Below, piece after piece: positions 34,866 to 43,687 of a stretch of 64,000 nucleotides of DNA (position 1 is its first letter; the number at the start of each line of letters is the position of its first letter). The notes under the pieces are model-generated. The model was not told where the DNA came from. It did no database searches and saw only the letters and a list, made by a program, of their open reading frames with translations. This DNA is from Winogradskyella forsetii (lineage in GTDB: Bacteria > Bacteroidota > Bacteroidia > Flavobacteriales > Flavobacteriaceae), in contig NZ_CP053348.1 in assembly GCF_013394595.1 (NCBI RefSeq), positions 992,001-1,056,000 on the forward strand, given 5' to 3'. The translations under genes and the position numbers were made by a program.

Positions 34866-35312
34866 ATGGCAATCGAAAAATTAAATATTGTACTTGCAGA
34901 TGATGATGAAGATGACAGAGCGTTGTTTGAACTCGCTGTCAATGAACTAAAAGTCCCGCATCAGTTTCATATGTGCAAAAACGGACAGGAGCTTATAGAC
35001 TATTTCAGAAAGCCTGAAACCAGGCTTCCCGATATATTATTCCTCGATCTCAATATGCCAAATTTAAGTGGCGTGGAGACTTTAAAGGAAATACGCAAAG
35101 ACCCTGGACTTAGGAATATTACAGTGGCAATATATTCCACCTCATCTTCAGAGCGCGATATCGAAGCGACTTTTTTGGAGGGTGCAAACATTTATATCAA
35201 TAAACCAGCTGATTTTGAAACACTTAAAAAGATCATCAAAAAAGTAGTCACTATCGATTGGCAATACCATACCTCCATTTTAAATAGGGATAATTTTCTC
35301 TTTAGATTTTAA
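34866..35312 (+). CDS. single-domain response regulator (Rcp1-like)
   Basis: A 148-residue receiver domain with no output domain. Acidic pocket DDDEDD (12-17), phospho-acceptor Asp61 in LFLDLNMP, Ser/Thr in IYSTSS (about 90) and Lys113 in INKPADF are all present. It should act as a phosphate relay or through protein contact. It is cotranscribed with the AraC-type gene and lies 380 nt before the CheB/CheR-type kinase, its likely phosphodonor. The C-terminal 25 residues extend past the usual receiver end without a recognised motif. Confidence 0.9.
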   Translation: MAIEKLNIVLADDDEDDRALFELAVNELKVPHQFHMCKNGQELIDYFRKPETRLPDILFLDLNMPNLSGVETLKEIRKDPGLRNITVAIYSTSSSERDIEATFLEGANIYINKPADFETLKKIIKKVVTIDWQYHTSILNRDNFLFRF

Positions 35313-35692
35313 TCTCAATTGGAGAAATAAAAAAACGGAATCAGTTAATAATTTGGCTTAGCTGTGTTTAGTTTAGAGTGCTTTAACAATTACGGAATTC
35401 ATGACTAAGGATTTTGACTTTTTGCAATATGTGCTTCTGCTGGCGGTTTTAGATTAGAGCCTAAAATAAATATGGTCTAGGATTTCTAAGCGTTTAAATA
35501 CGGCTTGTTTAGTGGTGTTCTATAGAAAATTTGATGCCTCCAATTCTTAAGCATCATCATTGCAAACTCATATCATCCTTAGTTGTAAGCAAAGGCATCT
35601 AAAAACGTATTAAATCCTACGATTATAAACCAAAACAAATATCAGAGCAAATCAATAGTATTAGGTCTGTATATCAACTAAATGAATGAATT
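35313..35692. other. intergenic region before the CheB/CheR kinase
   Basis: 380 nt without a convincing reading frame. No terminator with a stem and T run is obvious after the receiver gene, so read-through into the kinase is possible. No clear TTTG/TAnnTTTG promoter was recognised before the kinase. Confidence 0.4.
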
Positions 35693-38600
35693 TTGAGTAA
35701 ACATAAAGAAGTTAGTAATGAACAGGATCTATATGTCGTTGGCGTAGGTGCTTCAGCAGGAGGGCTAGATGCCTTAACAAAATTTTTAAAGAATTTTAAT
35801 GGTTCCAGTGCTGATATCTGTATCGTAATTGTGATGCACCTGAGTCCTGATTACAAAAGTCAATTAGCATCAATTTTAGATAAACGTTGCAAATGGCCAG
35901 TAGTGTCGGCAGAAAACAATACAGAATTGATGAGCGGTAATATTTATGTGACGCCACAGAATAAGCAAATACGTATTGTTAATGGTTCGTTTATTTTGGA
36001 AGACTTATCGCCTCGGCATTCCTTTACACCTTCCATAGATAATTTTTTTATGTCCCTGGCCAAAGACAAGGGTAAGAAGGCGATTGGTGTCATTTTATCA
36101 GGTTTCGGAAAAGATGGTTCTAAAGGAATGACCAATATTAGGGAAATTGGCGGTTTTACCATTGTCCAATTGCCGGAAACTGCAGAACACAGGGATATGC
36201 CTAATGCGGCCATAGATACGGGCCATATAGATTTAATAGTGCCTGCAGAGCAAATGTACGATGATATTGTGCAATTCATTACCAATACACGTTCCATCGC
36301 TTTAAGTGGCATAAAAAAGGGATCCGTTGATGCTATTTTTGAACTGCTCGAAAAGCGTTCGGGTACAGACTTCTCTATGTATAAGCCAAATACCATAATG
36401 CGGCGTATTAACCATAGAATTGCGTCCTTACAATTAAGTAGCGAATTAGAGTATTATGAGCTCATAAAGAAAAATCCCAAAGAATTGGATCATCTATTCG
36501 ATACGGTTTTAATTGGTGTCACGGAGTTTTTTCGCGATTTAGAGGCTTTCGATAAACTGCGCGAACAACTCACCGAAATGCTTAACAGCAAGGAGCCTGG
36601 AGATGCTATACGTATTTGGAGTGTAGGTTGTGCCACTGGCGAAGAACCTTATTCCATAGCTATTTTGCTCTATGAATTATTAGGTAGTAGTCTAAACCAA
36701 TATCATGTTCAAATCTTTGCGTCAGACATTGACGAGCGTGCTATTAGTTTTGGAAGAAAAGCCATGTACAATAAGGAGTTGTTGGACAACGTGCCTGCAG
36801 AAATTATTGCTAAATACTTTGAAAAGAGCGATAATATCCATTATGAAGTCAAAAAAGAAATAAAGCAGCATGTCTTGTTTACTAGGCACGATATTACTAC
36901 GGATCCGCCATTTGTAAAGTTAGATCTGATCACCTGTAGAAATCTGCTCATTTACTTTAGCAATACACTGCAGAAACAAACATTTCAAATTTTCCATTAT
37001 TCTTTAAGACCAAAAGGATTACTGTTTTTGGGGAAATCTGAAAGTGTAAGTGTGGCCGCGGATCTATTTTCTAAAATTGGAAAAGGGAAAATGTTCAGAA
37101 AAGCAGAGTCCTCATTAAACTACCAACTGAAATTTTCGCGATTACGTAGCAGAAACCAAGATAAAAAGGAGGAAGAGAAACAGGACAATATTCGTAATAT
37201 GAGCATTGCGGATGTGGCAAAGGAAACCCTCTATTATAAATACAACAATCCATTTGTAGTCATTAATGACACTGCTGAGATCAAGGAGGTTCATGGCAGT
37301 CTTAGGCTTTATGTAGAGATTAGCCAAGGCACCATGAATGTGAATCTGCACAAAATGGTAAACCCCGAACTGGTGACCATCGTCAAAGCGGTTTTGGCAC
37401 AAGTAAAGAAAACCAATGTGACGCATACCAGCCATGTCGTTAAATTTAATTTATACGAACAATTACATTACGTACGGATCAAGATTATACCGCTTGTTTA
37501 TAGAATAAATGAAGTACAGTACTTCATGGTTATTTTTGAAAAAATTGAACCTACGGAAGGCCATATAGAACTTCAGAAAAAACTAGAAACCTCGGATTTT
37601 GTGAATCTGAGAATTAAAGAATTGGAAGACGAACTCACGTCTACCAAAGAGCACCTTCAAATCTTTACTGAAGAATTAGAATCTACCAATGAAGAATTGC
37701 AAACCATAAATGAAGAATTGCAATCTTCTAATGAAGAATTAAAATCCAGTAACGAAGAACTGGAGACTAGTAATGAAGAATTGCAATCTGCGAATGAAGA
37801 GTTAAACACAGCCAACCAAGAGTTAAGGCTGACCAATGATTTATTGGTGGAAAAAGAAAAAGAGCTTAAGGATGCAAAAGATATCAGCCAGCGTAACGAA
37901 TTAATTTACAAAACCATTGCAGAAAATATACCTAAAGGTGCGGTTGGTATATTAGATAAAGATTTTAACATAGAGTATCTAGCCGGTCAAGGTGTTGATA
38001 AATCAGAAGTTAGTGAGTTTACAGGCAAATATCTGCCAGACCTTAATTCGTCGGAAAAAGAAGTAAAACGTTTAGAAAAATTATGCAGTGACACAATGAG
38101 TAAAGGTGCTGCATCTATGGAAGTGCTATTCAATAACAAATTTTATGACATTAGAGCGGTACGCTTTAGAATGCCTTATGATAACGAAGATAGAATTTTA
38201 TACTTATCACAAGAAGCGACAGCTCTTAGGCAAAATCAAATTATTCTAGAAACTGCAGTCAAAGCCTCTAATTTAATGGTTTTTGAGTATGATTTTGAAG
38301 AGGATAAATTACATGCAGATAAAGCGATGTATGAATTTTTAGAACTGAATCAAAAAAAGACAATTACGCAGCAAGATGTGATGAGCAAAGTCCATCCAGA
38401 TGATTTGAAGGCAAAGGAAAGAAGCATTAAAAAAGCTTTGGATACTGGAGAAATTCATCACGAAGTTAGACTTCAGCTTTCAAAAGGTATTAGACACATT
38501 AGAATTACAGGGCGACTTATTTTTGACGACAATAAAATACCCAAAAAGGGGTTTGGAACGCTCATGGATATGACTAAGGATGCAATGCTATTAGAAAAAG

Positions 38601-39748
38601 TTAAACAAAGTGAAGAGCGATTTAAAATGATAGCAGATCAAGCACCTTTAAGCATATGGATAACAGATAAAGATAAAGGTTGTACCTATCTAAACCAGAC
38701 TTGCTTAGATTATATTGGGGCTAAAATGGAAGAATGTACAGGTGACAATTGGATAAACTTTATCCATCCTGAAGATAAAGAAACAGCCATTAGCGCTTAT
38801 ACTGATGCTCTTATTAATAAAAAAGAATACAGTTGCGAGTATCGTTTACGACGCCATGATGGAAAATACCAATGGTTTTTTAATATCGGTATTCCAATAT
38901 TAGATGAGCTAGATAATTTTGAGGGATTCCTTGGTTCTATTGCAAATATTGATAAACAAAAGACCTTCAGGGATGAGCTGGAACAGAAAGTTGAGGTCAG
39001 AACTAAAGATATCAGAAAAGCCAATAAGGAGTTGGTGAAGCTTAATATGAACTTAGAGGAATTTGCCTATATGGCAAGCCACGACCTTAAAGAGCCACTA
39101 CGAAAAATTAGAATGTTCAACTCTCTTGTGAAAAATAACGAAGAGGGTTCCATTGAAAAATATACGACTAAAATTGAAAGTTCTGCAGAACGCTTAACCA
39201 ACCTTGTTAATGATATCATGGATTATAGTAAAATCGATGATAATAACGTTAAAGTAGAAACCGTAAACTTAGATGAGATCTATGAAACCGTAATGTCGGA
39301 TCTGGAAGTTTTAATTGATGAAAAGAAGGTTGAGATACATAAAGAAGAGCTCGGGGAAATTAAAGGTATATCAACAAGAATGTATCAATTATTTTCTAAT
39401 TTAATTAGAAATGCTATCAAATTCAATAAAAACAAACCTGTTATCGAGATTACTATAGATGAAGTGATAGGTAAGGATATGTCTAAACATTTGAAAGCAA
39501 ATCATAAGGTAACATTCAAAAAAATTGTGTTTAAAGATAATGGTATTGGGCTCGATGAAGATAAGAAAGATTATATTTTTAAACCCTTTAAAAAATTGAA
39601 TTCCTCTACCGAATATATCGGAACAGGGATCGGACTGGCCATTTGTAAACGCATTATGGATCTGCACAATGGTTGTGTAGATGTGGAAAGTGAAATAGGT
39701 AAAGGGTCTAGTTTTATACTGTACTTTCCCATGGATAAGAAAAAGTAA
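35693..39748 (+). CDS. CheB-CheR-PAS-histidine kinase fusion protein
   Basis: A 1351-residue cytoplasmic protein. Translation probably begins at TTG 35693: an in-frame stop lies just upstream and the next ATG falls inside the CheB core. Order: CheB-type methylesterase (about 10-195, GVGASAGGLDAL, SGFGKDGSKG); CheR N-terminal and methyltransferase domains (about 215-465, TEFFRDLEAF, WSVGCATGEEPYSIAI); a PAS region; a heptad coiled coil (about 655-720) built from SNEELQS/TNEELQT units; PAS modules (about 740-1110); HisKA with His ~1130 (MASHDLKEPLRKI); and HATPase (DNGIGLDED, GTGIGLAICKRI). No transmembrane segment is seen. The preceding receiver and AraC-type genes are probable outputs. There are no chemoreceptors or flagellar genes here, so its methylation target is unknown. 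Confidence 0.93.
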   Translation: MSKHKEVSNEQDLYVVGVGASAGGLDALTKFLKNFNGSSADICIVIVMHLSPDYKSQLASILDKRCKWPVVSAENNTELMSGNIYVTPQNKQIRIVNGSFILEDLSPRHSFTPSIDNFFMSLAKDKGKKAIGVILSGFGKDGSKGMTNIREIGGFTIVQLPETAEHRDMPNAAIDTGHIDLIVPAEQMYDDIVQFITNTRSIALSGIKKGSVDAIFELLEKRSGTDFSMYKPNTIMRRINHRIASLQLSSELEYYELIKKNPKELDHLFDTVLIGVTEFFRDLEAFDKLREQLTEMLNSKEPGDAIRIWSVGCATGEEPYSIAILLYELLGSSLNQYHVQIFASDIDERAISFGRKAMYNKELLDNVPAEIIAKYFEKSDNIHYEVKKEIKQHVLFTRHDITTDPPFVKLDLITCRNLLIYFSNTLQKQTFQIFHYSLRPKGLLFLGKSESVSVAADLFSKIGKGKMFRKAESSLNYQLKFSRLRSRNQDKKEEEKQDNIRNMSIADVAKETLYYKYNNPFVVINDTAEIKEVHGSLRLYVEISQGTMNVNLHKMVNPELVTIVKAVLAQVKKTNVTHTSHVVKFNLYEQLHYVRIKIIPLVYRINEVQYFMVIFEKIEPTEGHIELQKKLETSDFVNLRIKELEDELTSTKEHLQIFTEELESTNEELQTINEELQSSNEELKSSNEELETSNEELQSANEELNTANQELRLTNDLLVEKEKELKDAKDISQRNELIYKTIAENIPKGAVGILDKDFNIEYLAGQGVDKSEVSEFTGKYLPDLNSSEKEVKRLEKLCSDTMSKGAASMEVLFNNKFYDIRAVRFRMPYDNEDRILYLSQEATALRQNQIILETAVKASNLMVFEYDFEEDKLHADKAMYEFLELNQKKTITQQDVMSKVHPDDLKAKERSIKKALDTGEIHHEVRLQLSKGIRHIRITGRLIFDDNKIPKKGFGTLMDMTKDAMLLEKVKQSEERFKMIADQAPLSIWITDKDKGCTYLNQTCLDYIGAKMEECTGDNWINFIHPEDKETAISAYTDALINKKEYSCEYRLRRHDGKYQWFFNIGIPILDELDNFEGFLGSIANIDKQKTFRDELEQKVEVRTKDIRKANKELVKLNMNLEEFAYMASHDLKEPLRKIRMFNSLVKNNEEGSIEKYTTKIESSAERLTNLVNDIMDYSKIDDNNVKVETVNLDEIYETVMSDLEVLIDEKKVEIHKEELGEIKGISTRMYQLFSNLIRNAIKFNKNKPVIEITIDEVIGKDMSKHLKANHKVTFKKIVFKDNGIGLDEDKKDYIFKPFKKLNSSTEYIGTGIGLAICKRIMDLHNGCVDVESEIGKGSSFILYFPMDKKK

Positions 39749-39778
39749 TACTTAATTGAACTTTCTTTAAAAAGGCTC

Positions 39779-39815
39779 TGTCATTCCGAATGCGTCTCGA
39801 AAAGGAATCTCATTA
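39779..39815. repeat. TGTCATTCCGAA-type dispersed repeat
   Basis: TGTCATTCCGAATGCGTCTC then AAAGGAATCTCATTA resembles an intergenic repeat with arms TGTCATTCCGAA and GAGGAATCTCAT that is, to my knowledge, very widespread in Bacteroidota. Only one copy is seen in this window. Confidence 0.45.
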
Positions 39816-40055
39816 TTTTAAGTTTTAGCCACGCTGAGCCTAAAGGTTTGTCGTCACTCAACCGATGGTGCGTCATTAAAAAATAGACCAAGCGTTTATC
39901 TAAAAAAATACGCTTTCTGAATTCCATAATTTAATTTAACAGTATTCTAATTCAGTGTGTTATAGTTTTTTTTGAAATATGCGGTAAAGACGTTATTTTT
40001 TTCTTAAATATCCCGAAAAACCTAGGTATCATTCTTTATTCTCTCTTATAAACAA

Positions 40056-40063
40056 TAATTTTG
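40056..40063 (+). promoter_or_regulatory. Bacteroidota -7 box
   Basis: TAATTTTG fits TAnnTTTG 27 nt before the FKBP ATG. No clean -33 box at 19 nt. Confidence 0.4.
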
Positions 40064-40090
40064 TTGTTTATAAAATGAAATTAAAAATTT

Positions 40091-40519
40091 ATGAGTCAAG
40101 TAAAAGAAAATGATACGGTAAAGGTACATTACACAGGAAAATTAAAAAACGGACAAGTCTTCGATAGTTCTTTAGAGCGCGAGCCACTAGAATTTACGTT
40201 AGGAAATGGCATGTTAATTCCTGGTTTTGAAAAAGCAGTTATCGATATGAAAGTGAATGATAAAAAGACTGTTGATATTCCTATGGAAGATGCCTATGGT
40301 GATGTCAAAAAGGAACTATTCCATAAAGTAGACAAAGCACAATTGCCACCAGAGGTAAAGCCTGAAGTTGGTTTAGGTTTGGCTTCAAGGGATGAGCAAG
40401 GTAATGAGCACCAATTTAGAATTGTTGAGGTCAATGAAGACAATGTGATCGTAGATGGAAATCATCCATTAGCGGGACAAGAATTGGTTTTTGACCTTGA
40501 GTTGGTTGAGATTAAATAA
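40091..40519 (+). CDS. FKBP-type peptidyl-prolyl cis-trans isomerase (SlyD-like)
   Basis: A 142-residue isomerase. VKVHYTGKLKNGQVFDSS (8-25) and LEFTLGNGMLIPGFEKAVI (33-51) are the FKBP signature strands; GLGLASRDEQGNEHQFRI and HPLAGQ mark the SlyD-type insert-in-flap domain (about 70-125). It lacks the His-rich metal tail of E. coli SlyD and has no signal peptide, so it should act in the cytoplasm as a folding helper. It is flanked by its own promoter box and a hairpin terminator, so it is a single-gene unit. Confidence 0.92.
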   Translation: MSQVKENDTVKVHYTGKLKNGQVFDSSLEREPLEFTLGNGMLIPGFEKAVIDMKVNDKKTVDIPMEDAYGDVKKELFHKVDKAQLPPEVKPEVGLGLASRDEQGNEHQFRIVEVNEDNVIVDGNHPLAGQELVFDLELVEIK

Positions 40520-40541
40520 TAGCACAACATTAAACATTAAA

Positions 40542-40587
40542 AATTCCATCGACTTACCCATTAGCTTGGGTAAAAGTTGATGGAATT
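40542..40587 (+). terminator. hairpin terminator after FKBP
   Basis: AATTCCATC (40542-40550) pairs with GATGGAATT (40579-40587), and TACCCA inside pairs with TGGGTA. The combined hairpin is strong, but only a short T stretch follows. Confidence 0.6.
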
Positions 40588-40603
40588 TATTGCTTTTGAT
40601 AAT

Positions 40604-40620
40604 AATTGATAGAGATTAAA
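40604..40620. repeat. 17-bp direct repeat, copy A
   Basis: AATTGATAGAGATTAAA is identical to 41107-41123. In one frame it reads LIEIK then stop, like the LVEIK end of the FKBP gene 85 nt earlier. Confidence 0.55.
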
Positions 40621-41106
40621 TAAAAACTTTTTTTTAACCAAACACCAGTTTAATGAACATTTGAATAGCAATAACTCTGGAGTGATACTCAAAATTATCT
40701 CAATAAAAGACGAGATGTTTTTAGAATCCCAATACTTCGGAATTATAAATTTACGTGGAAGTTTGGCATAAATAATTTAGCCACGGAGATTTTTGGAGTT
40801 TCAAAGTGGTATATGGAGAAAAAGTTAATACCGCAGAGTTTTAGATTGAACCATTTAAGCCATAAGAAAGTTAGAGCTCAACACCTAAATTCCGACAGCG
40901 TCGGAAGCAACGGTTTTCAGAAATAATGAGCAACAAGGATTCTTTTGAAAACAAATCTAGGATTGGAACTATTTGTAAATTAAAGTCTAGAAAAATTAAT
41001 GTATTAGCGAATGGTGCTTTAGCAATTTCCTAACAAATCGTTTTGATTTTTTGGTTCGTTTTGCATCAAGGCAAAATGAACACATTAAAAATGCAACCTC
41101 AAGTTA

Positions 41107-41123
41107 AATTGATAGAGATTAAA
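41107..41123. repeat. 17-bp direct repeat, copy B
   Basis: Identical to 40604-40620 and about 500 nt away. Similar T-rich DNA (AAAACTCTTTTTTA against AAAACTTTTTTTTA) follows both copies, so the repeated unit is longer but degraded. Confidence 0.55.
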
Positions 41124-41180
41124 GGGATTAAGTAAAACTCTTTTTTATCTAAAAAAGAAAAGCTATTATCACTTAAATTT

Positions 41181-42716
41181 TTAGTGAGTGTCGTTTTCTG
41201 TTTCCTTTTTAATATCAGTTCCTTTGGAAATATTGGCTTCGCACCAAGCATCATAAGCCTGTTGTAATTCCTTAACTTTTTCAGGATACTCGGCAGCCAC
41301 ATCGTTACGTTCTCCTGGATCGGCTTCAATATCGAATAATTTGATGGTTAAATCATCGCGTATTGGCGCAATATATTGGGCTGATGGTTCACTTTTCCAA
41401 TGGTTTTCCTTGGCATTCGTTATTTTCCATTTTCCTTTTCTTGCAGCCCAGGTTTTTTGCCATTTCCAAACTAATAAGCGTTCAGCTTTTGGTGCTAGTA
41501 AATCAATACCATCAATAGAAGTATCGGTTAATTCAATCCCAGCGGCTTTGGTCAATGTTGGTAATATATCCAACGCAGAAACATAGCGTTTTTCAACTTT
41601 ACCAACGTCTACTTGTCCTGGCCAACTCATAGCCATGGGTACTCTAATACCACCTTCCCAAAGTGAATATTTTCCACCTGTTAACGGTGCATTATTAGAA
41701 CCTGTAAGCGGAGAGCCTCCATTGTCGGATACAAATACAATTAATGTGTTTTTGTCTAGTCCTGTTTCTTTTAAAGCATCTAAAACACGGCCAATATTAT
41801 CATCCAAGCAATTTAAATTTGCTAAATAATATTGTCGTAAATTCTCAGTATTTATGGCACCAACTCTAGAATATTTATCATAGTACGCAGAATAGCTACC
41901 AGGTTTGTGATTTTTAAAAGCTACCAAACTATCTGGATCGTAATTAGGGATTTCCTTAACATTATACTTGTCCAGATATTTTTTAGGGACTTCGTGAATT
42001 AAGTGATGTACGGCGTTATAAGATAGGGTTAAAAAGAAAGGTTTGTCATGGTCTCGCTTTAAATAATCAAGGGATTCGTCCGTTAAAATATCAGTGAGAT
42101 AACCTTCCTCATAACTTTTATCTCCCATATTATGCATCAAAGGCCCTAAAAGTGCACTGGTGCCATAAGGATCTGGTGTACGCTTTTTAATGCTTTGGGA
42201 ATTGGCCCAATAATCGTGCGCATGGGCAGAGAAGCCCAAGAATTCATCATAACCATGATTTAAAGGGTATTCCCTAACATCATTTTTATGGAAATTTCGA
42301 CCTAAATCGTTTTTTCCGATTCGTGCGGTGTGATAACCAGCTTCTTTTAAATATTCAGGAAGTGTTTTGACATCATCTGGTAAACCTGGTCCCCAACTTG
42401 CAGGAATATCCCAACGGAATTGGTTTTTTCCTGTAATAATTCCTGCTCTAGATGGACTACAAACAGGGGCAGATACATAGGCTTGTGTATAAACAGTTCC
42501 AGATTTACCTAAACGTGCTATGTTTGGACTAGATACTGTTTTGTCATAATTTTCAAAAGGTGTAAAATCTGCATAACCTTGATCATCCACAACAATCAGT
42601 AGAATATTTGGTTTTTCATTTTGTGTTGGTTCTTGTTCAGAAGGGTCACTTTTCTTTTTATCTGAATGGCATGAAAATAATACAGCAAATACCATTAAAA
42701 ATAAGTAGTGTTTCAT
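41181..42716 (-). CDS. sulfatase lipoprotein (type I, formylglycine)
   Basis: A 511-residue S1-type sulfatase that hydrolyses a sulfate ester. A lipobox LFSC puts lipid on Cys16, so it sits in the periplasm or at the surface. Metal ligands VVDDQG (42-47) come first, then CSPSR (86-90), with Cys86 the residue converted to formylglycine. The later GKNDLGR, SDNGG and the C-terminal EADPGERND are family marks. The maturation enzyme (anSME) is not in this window. It lies 34 nt downstream of the DeoR-type gene in the same direction and opposite glpD, so a sulfated substrate linked to glycerol metabolism is suggested. The exact sulfate ester is unknown. Confidence 0.92.
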   Translation of the reverse strand: MKHYLFLMVFAVLFSCHSDKKKSDPSEQEPTQNEKPNILLIVVDDQGYADFTPFENYDKTVSSPNIARLGKSGTVYTQAYVSAPVCSPSRAGIITGKNQFRWDIPASWGPGLPDDVKTLPEYLKEAGYHTARIGKNDLGRNFHKNDVREYPLNHGYDEFLGFSAHAHDYWANSQSIKKRTPDPYGTSALLGPLMHNMGDKSYEEGYLTDILTDESLDYLKRDHDKPFFLTLSYNAVHHLIHEVPKKYLDKYNVKEIPNYDPDSLVAFKNHKPGSYSAYYDKYSRVGAINTENLRQYYLANLNCLDDNIGRVLDALKETGLDKNTLIVFVSDNGGSPLTGSNNAPLTGGKYSLWEGGIRVPMAMSWPGQVDVGKVEKRYVSALDILPTLTKAAGIELTDTSIDGIDLLAPKAERLLVWKWQKTWAARKGKWKITNAKENHWKSEPSAQYIAPIRDDLTIKLFDIEADPGERNDVAAEYPEKVKELQQAYDAWCEANISKGTDIKKETENDTH

Positions 42717-42750
42717 TTTATACGTTGTTTAGTTTATCCATTTATAGAGT

Positions 42751-43506
42751 TTAGTTGACAATGGTCACTTTAATTTCTTTTTCTTCTAATTTCTTTCGTT
42801 TTATTTCAGAAATACCGTTGTCGGTTATGATTTCATCGACTTGGGAAAGGTCACATATTCTAGCAAAACTCTTTTTACCGAATTTGGAAGAATCCGCCAA
42901 TACAATTACTTTTTGGGCCGCCTTTAGCATTTTTTTATTTAATTCTGCTTCTTCGAGGTTGGTGGTGGACAGCCCGTATTCTAAATCAATACCGTCAACA
43001 CCTAAAAATAGTTTGCTGCAGGATACATTCTTTAGAATATATTCTGCATAATTACCAACTACAGAGGCTGAACTGTGCCTAATGTAGCCGCCAAGCTGAA
43101 GGATTTCAATATTCTTATCGTGTATAAGGTGTAAGACCACATGAAGTGATGAGGTGATCACCGTTAATTTATTTTTGGCTTTGATAAATTTTGAAAATGC
43201 CTGAACGGTTGTTCCCGAAGCAATTAAAATGGAGTCGTTTTCAACGATGCGACTTGCGGCCATTTGTGCAATGCCGTTTTTTTCCTCAACCGAGATTTTC
43301 TCTTTATCTAAAACGGTTCGCTCATTAATATAGGGATTTTCCAATGATGCGCCACCATGGGTTCGGTGTAGTAAACCTTTTTGCTCTAAAAGTTTGAGGT
43401 CTTTTCTAATCGTTACTGCGGAAACATTCAATATATCGCACAAGTCAAGCACTTCGAGGTGTTTCTCCTTCGCGAGTCTGTCTAATATGTCTTGATGTCG
43501 CTTCAT
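42751..43506 (-). CDS. DeoR-family transcriptional repressor
   Basis: A 251-residue DeoR/GlpR-type regulator. The N-terminal winged helix MKRHQDILDRLAKEKHLEV and VSAVTIRKDLKLLEQKGLLHRTHGG has the usual recognition helix. The C-terminal sugar-phosphate-sensing domain includes ILIASGTTVQAFSKF and KLFLGVDGID. Relatives respond to phosphorylated sugars; by context (glpD divergent, glpK, glpF next) glycerol 3-phosphate is the best guess. It is upstream of the sulfatase on the same strand. TTTCGTTT-type sites at 43561-43579 and 43618-43640 in the divergent promoter region are its likely operators. Confidence 0.9.
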   Translation of the reverse strand: MKRHQDILDRLAKEKHLEVLDLCDILNVSAVTIRKDLKLLEQKGLLHRTHGGASLENPYINERTVLDKEKISVEEKNGIAQMAASRIVENDSILIASGTTVQAFSKFIKAKNKLTVITSSLHVVLHLIHDKNIEILQLGGYIRHSSASVVGNYAEYILKNVSCSKLFLGVDGIDLEYGLSTTNLEEAELNKKMLKAAQKVIVLADSSKFGKKSFARICDLSQVDEIITDNGISEIKRKKLEEKEIKVTIVN

Positions 43507-43560
43507 TTGTCGTATGCTGAAGTTTTTTAGAGTTTTAGTTTAATGGCTCACAAATATAAT

Positions 43561-43579
43561 AAAACGAAAGTAAATGAAG
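43561..43579 (-). promoter_or_regulatory. DeoR-type operator candidate 1
   Basis: Read on the minus strand this is CTTCATTTACTTTCGTTTT, with TTTC/TTCA units at about 10-nt spacing like operators of AgaR/GlpR-type DeoR proteins. It lies 55 nt upstream of the repressor gene start. Confidence 0.45.
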
Positions 43580-43617
43580 TGTAATTTTTATAAAAACTTT
43601 ATTTTTAAGGAAATATT

Positions 43618-43640
43618 GGTTTCGTTTAGTTTCATATTTA
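43618..43640 (+). promoter_or_regulatory. DeoR-type operator candidate 2
   Basis: GGTTTCGTTTAGTTTCATAT contains TTTCGTTTAGTTTC, the direct-repeat pattern of AgaR-like operators. It overlaps the region of the glpD promoter, just upstream of TATATTTG at 43652. Confidence 0.5.
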
Positions 43641-43651
43641 ATTTATTTTTA

Positions 43652-43659
43652 TATATTTG
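43652..43659 (+). promoter_or_regulatory. glpD -7 box
   Basis: TATATTTG fits TAnnTTTG 28 nt before the TTG start of glpD. The operator candidate lies directly upstream. Confidence 0.5.
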
Positions 43660-43687
43660 AAAATCAATTGAAATAAATAAAAGCATT

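Larger units (their letters stand above)
39749..40090. other. intergenic region with dispersed repeat
   Basis: No gene is seen in 342 nt. It contains a GTCATTCCGAATGC...GAATCTCATTA repeat (39779-39815) and CGCTGAGCC repeat-like DNA, then the promoter of the FKBP gene. Confidence 0.5.
40520..41180. other. long intergenic region with degenerate repeats
   Basis: 661 nt without a gene. It holds a hairpin after the FKBP gene (40542-40587), a 17-bp exact direct repeat (40604-40620 and 41107-41123), and TTCGTTTTGC / GCAAAATGAA inverted arms near 41057-41082. The patchwork looks like decayed repeat DNA. On the minus strand the sulfatase transcript ends here. Confidence 0.45.

Noticed and set aside
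37675..37815. Tandem DNA repeats that could suggest a CRISPR or satellite array
   Set aside because: The units are 21 nt, have no unique spacers, and lie in frame inside the kinase gene, coding a heptad coiled coil.
41066..41136. Nineteen-codon frame ending LIEIKGIK next to repeat copy B
   Set aside because: Too short and built from repeat DNA; no support for translation.
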